Shown here in pieces: positions 1 through 6,292 of a stretch of 64,000 nt of DNA. Numbering within the stretch: position 1 is the stretch's first letter; the number at the start of each line of letters is the position of its first letter. A program made the translations under genes and the position numbers. The notes under the pieces were generated by a model, which did no database searches, was not told the origin of the DNA, and worked only from the letters and a program-made list of their open reading frames with translations. The stretch is from Actinoplanes oblitus (GTDB lineage: Bacteria; Actinomycetota; Actinomycetes; Mycobacteriales; Micromonosporaceae), in contig NZ_CP126980.1 of NCBI RefSeq assembly GCF_030252345.1, forward strand, positions 6,091,501 through 6,155,500. The letters are read 5' to 3'.

Positions 1-1
1 G

Positions 2-529
2 CCTTTCGGAGCCGCCTCGGCCTCGCCGCCGCAGAGCGTCCCCGCCTCCGTGCCGCCTTCCGGCACCGGACCGGGCGCTCCGGCCGCGTTCGGCGGCACT
101 GACCTTGCCTGGCTCGAGATCAACATCGCGATGGACGAGGAGTTGCTGCCGCTGCTCGCCCTGGCCCCCGCGAACGGCGCCTCGCCAGCCCTGAAAGACC
201 TGGCCGCCCAGGTCACGGCGTTCACCGAGGAGGAGCTGGGTACGCTGCGACAGCTGCACGACGAGGCCCGGCTGCCGGCGGAGAACCCGCACGAGGGCAT
301 GCCGATGCCCGGGATGGTGACGCCGTCACTGCTCGCCTCGGCCACCGGGACGCGGGGCGCGGGCTTCGACGCGCTGCTCGCCAAGGCGCTGCGGGAGCAC
401 CTGGAGCAGGGCAAGCAGTTGGCCACCAGCGAGCGGAGCGCCGGCTCGGAATCTCGCACCAAAGCCCTCGCGGCGCGCATTCTGAAATCCCGGGAGTCGG
501 CGCTCACCAAGTTACAAAAATATCCCTGA
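2..529 (+). CDS. DUF305-like protein, degenerate, 5' end outside window
   Basis: The reading frame is open from the window edge, so the N-terminus (probably a signal peptide or lipobox) lies outside; a GTG at 50 has no convincing ribosome-binding site. The visible part has a two-lobe helical layout like DUF305 ferritin-like proteins: a first helix pair starting DLAWLEIN, a Met/Pro hinge (GMPMPGM), and a second pair around FDALLAKALREHLEQG. Typical DUF305 proteins carry His-His pairs (MMIPHH/MMIEHH-type) in the first helix of each lobe; here these positions read IAMDEE and ALREHL, so the metal-binding pairs are lost. The fold assignment is inference from this alignment by eye. Function unknown; probably exported. 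Confidence 0.6.
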   Translation, partial: PFGAASASPPQSVPASVPPSGTGPGAPAAFGGTDLAWLEINIAMDEELLPLLALAPANGASPALKDLAAQVTAFTEEELGTLRQLHDEARLPAENPHEGMPMPGMVTPSLLASATGTRGAGFDALLAKALREHLEQGKQLATSERSAGSESRTKALAARILKSRESALTKLQKYP

Positions 530-656
530 AATAATCCGCCATAAAGTTGTTATCCGATCCCGCCGATCCCGTCCCCCGGTTCCGCAACCACATATCCCCG
601 GCCCGCACCGACCAGGCCCCTGCTTTCGTCAATATCCCCTTGTTCGCGGCCCCGAG

Positions 657-965
657 CTGGCCGTGAGGGTGGCATCCGGACTCGGGACACCACCCCCACC
701 ACCAGCCACCCGCACCGGCTGGCCGTGACGGTGCCATCCGGGCCCGGGACACCACCCCCACCACCAGCCACCCGCACCGGCTGGCCGTGACGGTGGTGTC
801 CGAGCTCGGGACACCACCCTCAGCGCCAGCCGCCAGGTCCGAGCTGGCCGTGACGGTGGCATCCGGGCCCGGGACACCACCGTCAGCGCCAGCCGCCAGG
901 TCCGGGCTGGCCGTGACGGTGGTGTTCGGGCTCGGGACACCACCGTCAACGCCAGCTGGGGGCGG
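657..965. repeat. five-copy 62-63 bp tandem repeat with internal hairpins
   Basis: Units begin with CTGGCCGTGA at 657, 719, 781, 844 and 907. Each contains a core that is an imperfect inverted repeat; the clearest copy is at 792-818, where GGTGGTGTCC and GGACACCACC flank a 7-nt centre containing GAGCTC. Other units carry decayed versions (GGTGGCATCC...GGACACCACC). The right halves fall into two types, ending CCACCCGCACCGG or CAGCCGCCAGGTC, suggesting two rounds of duplication. Confidence 0.9.
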
Positions 966-1097
966 CCGTGCGGCGTACCGGGAACTGGCATCGCTCCGGG
1001 CGACCCGCGGACCGCGTCCTCTGCAGCGGTCCGGACGGCGGCCGGCCCATTGGCCGGCGAGCCGAGCCGCCACACGCACCTGAACAGGGAAAAGCCG

Positions 1098-1133
1098 CCT
1101 GCCCGGAGGAGTCCCCACAACCTCCGGGCAGGC
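1098..1133 (-). terminator. stem-loop downstream of the CBM32-DUF1996 gene
   Basis: CCTGCCCGGAGG (about 1098-1109) pairs with CCTCCGGGCAGG (about 1122-1133) around a short loop, lying just beyond the minus-strand stop at 1147. There is no T-run, which is usual for GC-rich actinomycetes. Confidence 0.6.
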
Positions 1134-1146
1134 AGCGATCGAGGAA

Positions 1147-2535
1147 CTACGGCAGCTCGTAGTTCTCGTTCAGCGCCGCCCCACGCTCCGGCTTGTACTG
1201 GTCGAACCCGCGCGGGTTGCACTGCAGCCCGCCGTTGATGCAGTGGCTGACCAGGGCGGCCAGCACCGCCGGATCCCAGGCGTTGTACACGTCGTAGTGG
1301 AACGAGTACCCTCGCCCGCTGGCGAAGTGGACGTTGGCCAGGTTGCCGCTGACCGGCCAGGCCATCTTGAACTCGATCATCGGGACGGCGACCGGGTGAT
1401 CGGCCGGGCAGACGCCGACGATCGGGTACGCCATGTGGCTCTTGTGGTCCGGGGTGTCCAGGTGAATGCCGTCCCAGCAGCTCGGGGCCTGGAAGCGGAC
1501 GTTGAGCTGGGAGCCGGCCACGCAGTTCGCCGGGATGTCCCAGTTGCGGGTGGAGTCGCCGCACTCGAAGCCCTCGACAGCGCCCGGGTGGTTGCGGAAC
1601 TCGTCGAGCGTCGAGTTCGGGCTGCCGACCACGTAGCGCAGGCCGGGCGGGAACGGGCGGACGCTGGTGTAGTCGATCACGCCGCTCTTGTAGTAGATGA
1701 CCTGCGGGCCGTCCGGCTGCACGGCGGTGGTGCCGTTGAACAGGGTCGGCATCCAGTAGCCGGTCTTGTCGCCCGGGGTGATGCAGGACGTGGTGCCGGA
1801 CTGCAGCGAGGCGAGGGTGGTGCTGGCGTTGGTGGTGCGGTTGCCCATGAAGGTGTGCGAGTGCGAGGCACCGGGCAGGTTCGGGAAGACGATCGGGTCG
1901 TCGCCGAGGTTGGTCCGGCTGACCGAGCAGTTCGCCTGGAACTCGCGGTGGGTGACCGGCGGGTTCTGCGCGGGTGGCGTCGCGGTGGACGGGACCACGC
2001 CGGTGACCGGCGGATTCGCGTAGACGTAGCCCGGCCCGTCGGTGGGCGGCGGGGTGGCCGTCGACGTTCCGTAGACCTGGAACTCGTACAGCGAGTAGCC
2101 GTATCCGGTGCCGCGCTGGGTGCCGTACATCCGCACGTAGCGGCCGGAGCCGTTGACCGTGAGGGCCTGCTTGCCACCGGTCGCGGTGGTGGTGCTGTAG
2201 ATGGTGGTCCAGGCGTTGCCGTCCGGCGAGGTCTGGATCTGGAAGGCCTTCGCGTACGCGGCCTCCCACTCCAGCTTGACCTGCGTGATCGTGGCGGTGG
2301 CGCCGAGATCCACGCGCAGCCATTGCGGGTCGGCCCACTGGCTGCCCCAGCGGGTGTCGGAGCGGCCGTCGACGGCGGCGATCGCCGGCGACTCGCCGTT
2401 CTCGGTGGACGAGGCGAGCGCCGGACGACCCTGGGACAGCAGCGAGTCGGCGGCATAGGCGGACTGGGTGACGGTCAGCACGGCGCTGAGCAGAGCGAGC
2501 GCCGCTAACGGCGCCAGCAGCTTCGTTTTGTGCAC
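1147..2535 (-). CDS. secreted F5/8 type C (CBM32-like) plus DUF1996 protein
   Basis: A 462-aa exported protein. I use the GTG at 2535 (MHKTKLLAPLAALALL), because it follows a GGGAG ribosome-binding site and gives a clean Sec signal ending near SAYAAD; a longer in-frame start at 2658 would put 41 charged residues before the signal. Residues about 30-165 form a discoidin/F5-8C carbohydrate-binding domain (TRWGSQWADPQWLRVDLG, YVRMYGTQR). After a Pro/Thr linker, residues about 200-440 match DUF1996 (HSHTFMGNRTT, CWDGIHLDTPDHKSHMAYP, with several paired cysteines and His residues). DUF1996 proteins are secreted and often linked to polysaccharide degradation, but the reaction is not established. 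Divergent from the LacI regulator, with two matching operators between them, so very likely its target. Confidence 0.85.
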   Translation of the reverse strand: MHKTKLLAPLAALALLSAVLTVTQSAYAADSLLSQGRPALASSTENGESPAIAAVDGRSDTRWGSQWADPQWLRVDLGATATITQVKLEWEAAYAKAFQIQTSPDGNAWTTIYSTTTATGGKQALTVNGSGRYVRMYGTQRGTGYGYSLYEFQVYGTSTATPPPTDGPGYVYANPPVTGVVPSTATPPAQNPPVTHREFQANCSVSRTNLGDDPIVFPNLPGASHSHTFMGNRTTNASTTLASLQSGTTSCITPGDKTGYWMPTLFNGTTAVQPDGPQVIYYKSGVIDYTSVRPFPPGLRYVVGSPNSTLDEFRNHPGAVEGFECGDSTRNWDIPANCVAGSQLNVRFQAPSCWDGIHLDTPDHKSHMAYPIVGVCPADHPVAVPMIEFKMAWPVSGNLANVHFASGRGYSFHYDVYNAWDPAVLAALVSHCINGGLQCNPRGFDQYKPERGAALNENYELP

Positions 2536-2574
2536 GGGGGATCTCCCAAGGTTCGGAGGACGGTACGTACGCTT

Positions 2575-2588
2575 GGAGAGCGCTTTCC
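2575..2588. promoter_or_regulatory. LacI-family operator, proximal to CBM32-DUF1996 gene
   Basis: GGAGAGCGCTTTCC, an imperfect palindrome centred on AGCGCT. It is the exact reverse complement of the site at 2668-2681 and lies 40 bp upstream of the secreted-protein start. LacI/GalR-family regulators typically bind 14-18 bp palindromes with a central CG step. Confidence 0.75.
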
Positions 2589-2667
2589 AGTCAACGAGCA
2601 GGACCGGACTCCCGTCAATGGTTTGAGGTTCCGGAACGTGCCGAACCACCCATCGCACGCCACGGAC

Positions 2668-2681
2668 GGAAAGCGCTCTCC
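2668..2681. promoter_or_regulatory. LacI-family operator, proximal to regulator gene
   Basis: GGAAAGCGCTCTCC, the mirror image of the site at 2575-2588, 93 bp away start to start (close to nine helical turns), and just upstream of the regulator's -10 box. The spacing would allow loop formation and autoregulation (inference). Confidence 0.75.
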
Positions 2682-2690
2682 TCCACGTGC

Positions 2691-2696
2691 TATAAA
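2691..2696 (+). promoter_or_regulatory. -10 box for leaderless regulator mRNA
   Basis: TATAAA ends 6 nt before the ATG at 2703, the spacing expected if transcription begins at the A of the start codon. No ribosome-binding site precedes the ATG. Confidence 0.55.
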
Positions 2697-2702
2697 CACC
2701 GC

Positions 2703-3734
2703 ATGCAGAGCCAGCGGCTACCCACGCTCGAGGACGTAGCCCGCGTGGCGGGTGTCTCGCGGGCCACCGTCTCCCGTGTCGTCAACGGCATCCGCAACGT
2801 CGACCCGCAACTGCACGAGCTGGTCTGGAGCGCCGTCGAGCAGACCGGTTACGTGCCCAACCGGATGGCCCGCTCGCTGGTCACCCGCCGCACCGGCACG
2901 GTGGCCCTGGTCGTCTCCGACTCCGAGACGCACGACGACGACCCGTTCATGAGCCGGTTCTTCGCCGACCCCTACTTCGGCCGGATCGTCGGCGGCCTGA
3001 TGAGCGTGCTGCGCCCGTCCACCACCCAGCTGGCTCTGCAGATGGTCGGCGCCGACGGCCACAAACGCCTGGTCGGCGACCTGCGCAACGGTCAGGCCGA
3101 CGGCGCCGTGGTGCTCTCGTTGCCGGCCCGCGACCGGTTGCCCGGCCTGCTCGCCGAGGCCGGCATCCCGGCCGTACTGATCGGCCGGCCGGCCGAGCCG
3201 GTCCCGATCAGCTACGTCGACCTGGCCAACGAGACCGGCGCCGCGCTCGCCGCGGACCGCCTGGTCGCCCGCGGCTGCCAGCGGATCGGCATGATCTCCG
3301 GCCCCGCCGACGTGCCGGCCAGCCAGGACCGGATCACCGGTTTCCGGCGCGCGCTCGCCCGGCACGGGCACGCCTGGGTCCCCACGGTCAGCGGCAACTT
3401 CACCCAGGAGAGCGGTGAGCAGGCGATGCGCGCGCTGCTCGGCGCCCACCCCCAGCTCGACGGCGTCTTCGTGGCCAACGACCTGATGGCCCTCGGCGCC
3501 CTCCTCGTCCTGCGCGACGCCGGAAAGCGCGCGCCGGAGGACGTCGCGGTGGTGGGCTTCGACGACAGCAGCGCGGCCCTCGCGGCCCGCCCGGCCCTCA
3601 CCACGGTCCGGCACCCGCTGGAGGACATGGCCGCCGAAGCCGCGAAACTCCTGCTCACCCGCATCGAGGAACCGTCGTCCCGGGTCAGCTCGGTGATCTA
3701 CGAGCCGTCCCTGGTGGTCCGCCAGTCCGCCTGA
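2703..3734 (+). CDS. LacI-family transcriptional regulator
   Basis: A 343-aa protein of normal family length. The N-terminal helix-turn-helix with hinge helix reads LEDVARVAGVSRATVSRVVNG (positions about 6-27), followed by the sugar-binding periplasmic-binding-protein fold with the usual landmarks: GAVVLSLPARD, VDLANETGAALAADRLVARG, GVFVANDLMALGAL and VGFDDSSAALAARPALTTVRHPLEDM. It is divergent from the secreted CBM32-DUF1996 gene and sits next to two mirror-image operators, which suggests it represses that gene and itself until a sugar ligand binds. A similar operator lies in front of the pectate lyase at 25578. The ligand cannot be read from sequence. Confidence 0.95.
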   Translation: MQSQRLPTLEDVARVAGVSRATVSRVVNGIRNVDPQLHELVWSAVEQTGYVPNRMARSLVTRRTGTVALVVSDSETHDDDPFMSRFFADPYFGRIVGGLMSVLRPSTTQLALQMVGADGHKRLVGDLRNGQADGAVVLSLPARDRLPGLLAEAGIPAVLIGRPAEPVPISYVDLANETGAALAADRLVARGCQRIGMISGPADVPASQDRITGFRRALARHGHAWVPTVSGNFTQESGEQAMRALLGAHPQLDGVFVANDLMALGALLVLRDAGKRAPEDVAVVGFDDSSAALAARPALTTVRHPLEDMAAEAAKLLLTRIEEPSSRVSSVIYEPSLVVRQSA

Positions 3735-3817
3735 CCTCTCACGACCGCTCTCCGCGGCCGCCATTCGCAACGGTCCACTCGTCGAACACGCCCACACCGT
3801 TATCAGGGATGGCTCCC

Positions 3818-3930
3818 CTCGTCAGGCGTGCTCCCTCGTCGGGCACCGGCACCGCCTTGTCGGCACGGCCCCCTTGTCGGGCACGAGCACTCTTGTCGGG
3901 CACGGGCACCTTGTTGGGCACGGGCACCCC
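3818..3930. repeat. degenerate 17-21 bp tandem repeat, six units
   Basis: Units starting CTCGTC or CTTGT(C/T) at 3818, 3835, 3856, 3873, 3892 and 3910, best seen as CTTGTCGGGCACGGGCAC. The units differ by small indels, so this array is older than the others in the window. Confidence 0.75.
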
Positions 3931-4153
3931 GAAGATCAAATTCTTTCTTTACGCAGGTCCGCTGGGGTGCGGATCGCATGCTCCCGCGCGGGCCGAGGGC
4001 GGCGATCTGGCCGCTGCGCGTCCAAAGCGATCGCCGCCCTCTTCGTTGTCCGCGGGTGGTTCCGCAAACCCACGCGAATCCCGCCTCGTTTCCGGTCCGC
4101 AACGCGCCCCAAGGCCGCGACCTGCGGCCGCCACGAGGCTCACCGACGAGGAC

Positions 4154-4325
4154 GGCCCGCGTGCCGGAGCGGCGCGGTCGCGACCCGAGGCGGACCGGGC
4201 GGATGCTAGCGGCCCGCGTACCGGAAAGCAGCGGTCGTAACCCGAAGCGGGCCGCGCGGATGCCGGCGGCCCGCGTACCGGAAAGCAGCGGTTGTGAGTC
4301 CGGGCGGACCGGGCGGGCCTGGAGT
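4154..4325. repeat. three-copy 57-bp tandem repeat containing GCGTACCGGAAA
   Basis: Units start GGCCCGCGT at 4154, 4211 and 4268. The second and third are close copies, each with GCGTACCGGAAAG (4216-4228 and 4273-4285); the first is diverged (GCGTGCCGGAGC). The same GCGTACCGGAAAG word recurs at 14431-14443. Confidence 0.85.
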
Positions 4326-4399
4326 GGGATGCATACGGGAGGGTAGGTGGCGGCGAGGACTTCCCGGCCTGCGGACTGTGACGTCACAGATACTTTCTA

Positions 4400-4408
4400 A
4401 AACCTATA
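4400..4408 (+). promoter_or_regulatory. CTAAAACCTATA element upstream of flavin reductase
   Basis: AAACCTATA embedded in an unusually AT-rich patch 130 bp upstream of the flavin reductase. A nearly identical element (CTAAACCTATA) is found at 34616-34624, upstream of the FAD/NAD(P)-binding protein. Shared occurrence suggests a common operator or promoter; the binding factor is unknown. Confidence 0.4.
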
Positions 4409-4536
4409 GGGTCGATATAGATTAGGGGTGGTTGTCGGGAGAGACGGGCAGGCCAGCGCTTGTTCCGCCCGTCTTCGTGGCCGCCTGACCTGACTGTTTA
4501 GCCTTCAAGCGCACGCCCGACGGTAAGGAACCGCGC

Positions 4537-5067
4537 ATGACCATCTCGCAGACGCCCGCGACGTTCGCCACCAACCAGGACCTGGATCCGATCCGGCTGC
4601 GGCAGGCGTTCGGCGTCTTTCCCAGCGGGGTCGTGGCCGTCGCGGCAGCTGTCGACGGGCGGCTCGTCGGGCTCGCGGCCAGCTCCTTCACGTCGGTGAG
4701 CATCGATCCCCCGCTGGTGTCGTTCTCCATCGCGAACACCTCGAAGACCTGGCCGGACCTGCGCCGTGCGGACCATCTCGGGGTGACCGTGCTGGCCGCG
4801 CACCACGACCAGATCTGCCGGCAGCTCGCCGGCACGGTGGAGCACCGGTTCGACGGCGTGCCCGTGTCGGTGAGCGACGACGGCGCGGTGACCATCGACG
4901 ACGGGCTGGCCCGGTTCGACACCACGATCTACCGCGAGGTGGAGGCCGGCGACCACACCATCGTGCTGCTGAGCCTGCACGCCGTCGACCACCCGGTGGA
5001 GCGGGAGAGCCTGCAGTCCCCACTGGTGTTCCACAGATCCGCGTTCGGCCGCGTCGCCGCCGGCTGA
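4537..5067 (+). CDS. flavin reductase family protein
   Basis: A 176-aa single-domain protein of the FMN-binding split-barrel flavin reductase family, which reduces FMN or FAD with NAD(P)H and feeds two-component monooxygenases. Family landmarks: RQAFGVFPSGVVAVAA, GLAASSFTSVSIDPPLVSFSI, the TWPDLR segment, HRFDGV and the C-terminal LVFHRSAFG. The ATG at 4537 follows a TAAGGA ribosome-binding site. No monooxygenase partner is adjacent, so the partner must be encoded elsewhere. The AT-rich promoter region and the element shared with the oxidoreductase at 34680 suggest joint regulation of flavin-dependent functions. Confidence 0.9.
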   Translation: MTISQTPATFATNQDLDPIRLRQAFGVFPSGVVAVAAAVDGRLVGLAASSFTSVSIDPPLVSFSIANTSKTWPDLRRADHLGVTVLAAHHDQICRQLAGTVEHRFDGVPVSVSDDGAVTIDDGLARFDTTIYREVEAGDHTIVLLSLHAVDHPVERESLQSPLVFHRSAFGRVAAG

Positions 5068-5089
5068 CCCCGCTCGCCCCGAGCCCTTT

Positions 5090-5142
5090 GGCTGGTCGTC
5101 AGGGTTGTCTCAACGCCGTTGAGACAACCCTGACGACCAGCC
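5090..5142. terminator. perfect 25-bp stem with 3-nt loop between convergent genes
   Basis: Positions 5090-5114 are the exact reverse complement of 5118-5142, with GCC as the loop. The element lies between the flavin reductase stop and the convergent DUF2267 gene and would act in both directions. The stem is longer and cleaner than most intrinsic terminators and lacks a T-run, so it may also be a mobile hairpin element. Confidence 0.75.
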
Positions 5143-5208
5143 GGAACCACGACCGACGCCGGCCTGGGTCCAAGCGGACCAGGCCGTCAGGCGCTTGGCA
5201 GCCCGGTC

Positions 5209-6006
5209 CTAGACGAGGACAGGCTGAGGCTGCGCGGCAACGGGCTGGAGCTGCGCGGCAACGGGCTGAGCCAGCACAGCGGCGGGCTGAGGCTGAACGG
5301 CAACCGGCTGCAACTGCGCGGCAACAGGTTGAGGCAACACCGCAGCGGGCTGAGGCTGGACGGCAACCGGCTGCAACTGCGCGGCAGCGGGCTGAGGCTG
5401 AACGGCAGCGGGAGTCGGCAGCACCGCAGCAGGAGCCGGCAGCACCGCAGCAGGAACAGGCAGCACGGGAGCGGGAGGCGGCAGCACGGCGGCGGGAGGC
5501 GGCAGCACGGCGGCGGGTCCGGGGTGGGCGGGGACGGGCTGGGGGTGGGCGGCGGTCGCGGGCCAGGTGTGGGTGGCGGGGACCGACCAGGGCTGGGTGG
5601 CCGGGGCGAACCAGGGCTCGGCGGGACGGGAACGGAACAGCGGGCGCAGGTCGGTCGGGACCAGGTGGGCGAGCTGGGCCGGGCGGATGCCGCGGTCGGC
5701 GGTGTTGAGCTCGGCCAGTACGACACGGACCAGGAAGGCGGCGTCCGTGCTGTCCGCGTAGAGCCGCTCGGCGATCCGGGCCAGGAATCGGCGGACGTCG
5801 AGGATCTCGACGATCCGGCCGGGCTCCGGATGCGGCAGTCGTTCGCGCAACTCCTCCGGCAGCGCCGCGGTGAGCCGGCGGTAGGCCGGCGCCGGGAGCA
5901 GCTCACTCAGCACGCCGAGCACGGTCGTGACGACCCGGCGACTCTCGTTGCGCCCGTGCAGGCGCCCGTTCTGCTGGATCCGGGTGAGGAGATCGTCGTT
6001 GGTCAT
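5209..6006 (-). CDS. DUF2267 protein with long Pro/Ala/Gln tail
   Basis: A 265-aa protein; ATG at 6006 (MTNDDLLTRIQ) preceded by GGGAGG, preferred over an in-frame start eight codons upstream. Residues about 1-125 resemble DUF2267 (VVTTVLGVLSELLPAPAYRRLTAALPEELRE, EPGRIVEILDVRRFLARIAERL, ADSTDAAFLVRVVLAEL), a small helical domain common in actinobacterial stress clusters, of unknown biochemical role. The second half is a low-complexity tail of repeated AAVLPPP, QPVAVQPQPAA and AAQLQP units. The tail is probably disordered; it accounts for the many open frames on the opposite strand. The neighbours are other stress/envelope DUF genes. Confidence 0.75.
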   Translation of the reverse strand: MTNDDLLTRIQQNGRLHGRNESRRVVTTVLGVLSELLPAPAYRRLTAALPEELRERLPHPEPGRIVEILDVRRFLARIAERLYADSTDAAFLVRVVLAELNTADRGIRPAQLAHLVPTDLRPLFRSRPAEPWFAPATQPWSVPATHTWPATAAHPQPVPAHPGPAAVLPPPAAVLPPPAPVLPVPAAVLPAPAAVLPTPAAVQPQPAAAQLQPVAVQPQPAAVLPQPVAAQLQPVAVQPQPAAVLAQPVAAQLQPVAAQPQPVLV

Positions 6007-6156
6007 CTGGCGCCTCCCTGTGTCCCGCACGGCGCGCCCGTGCCGGGGGCGCCCTGTCTACCCGGCAGGATCCGATCCAAACGGGACTGTCAGCTAGTTA
6101 ACCGATCAGCCAGGACAGATCAGGCGCACGATCCGCCCGGGTTAAGGTCAGAGCAT

Positions 6157-6274
6157 TTTTCGGTACGCCCGGAGCAGCCGCCACCAGGCCGCCGGCCGCA
6201 CCACTCGCGCCGCGGCCGGGGCGGGTGGCCGCTCGACGACGGCCGCGGCGGGACCGCTCCGGGCGTACCGAAAA
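6157..6274. repeat. inverted-repeat element with 19-bp termini
   Basis: Positions 6157-6175 (TTTTCGGTACGCCCGGAGC) are exactly complementary to 6256-6274. Inside, a second GC-rich pairing is visible (GCCACC...GGCCGC against GCGGCC...GGTGGC), so the whole 118 bp can fold into one long hairpin. The termini contain CGGTACGC, related to the GCGTACCGGAAA word found elsewhere. It sits between the stop of the DUF6766 gene and the DUF2267 start. Confidence 0.7.
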
Positions 6275-6292
6275 CTGGTCTTGATGGTGGAT

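Larger units (their letters stand above)
530..1146. other. gene-free stretch with repeat array
   Basis: About 600 bp between the DUF305-like gene and the convergent secreted CBM32-DUF1996 gene. It holds the 62-bp tandem array described separately (657-965) and otherwise no frame with a plausible start, ribosome-binding site and protein-like composition. The open frames seen here in several registers are a consequence of the stop-poor repeat. The right-hand end (about 1085-1135) contains CCTGCCCGGAGG and CCTCCGGGCAGG in inverted order, a stem-loop suited to terminating the minus-strand gene. Confidence 0.7.
3735..4536. other. 800-bp gene-free stretch with two repeat arrays and a 5' leader
   Basis: Between the regulator and the flavin reductase. 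Two repeat arrays lie here (3818-3930 and 4154-4325) and, at the right end, a promoter-like AT-rich patch with AAACCTATA (4400-4408) followed by an inverted repeat of the form GACGGGC...GCCCGTC (about 4443-4473) in the untranslated leader. I find no believable gene on either strand; the open frames have repeat-derived Arg/Pro/Ala compositions. Confidence 0.7.

Noticed and set aside
504..1118. Open frames of 60-200 codons across the 62-bp array on both strands
   Set aside because: The open frames follow from a stop-free repeat in several registers; no consistent start, ribosome-binding site or protein-like sequence.
3803..4387. Several open frames of 100-190 codons in the 3.8-4.4 kb repeats
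   Set aside because: Arg/Pro-rich translations on both strands that follow the repeat period; no family resemblance.
4380..4536. Possible riboswitch in the flavin reductase leader
   Set aside because: Only one simple inverted repeat is visible; I could not match FMN, SAM or other conserved riboswitch cores.
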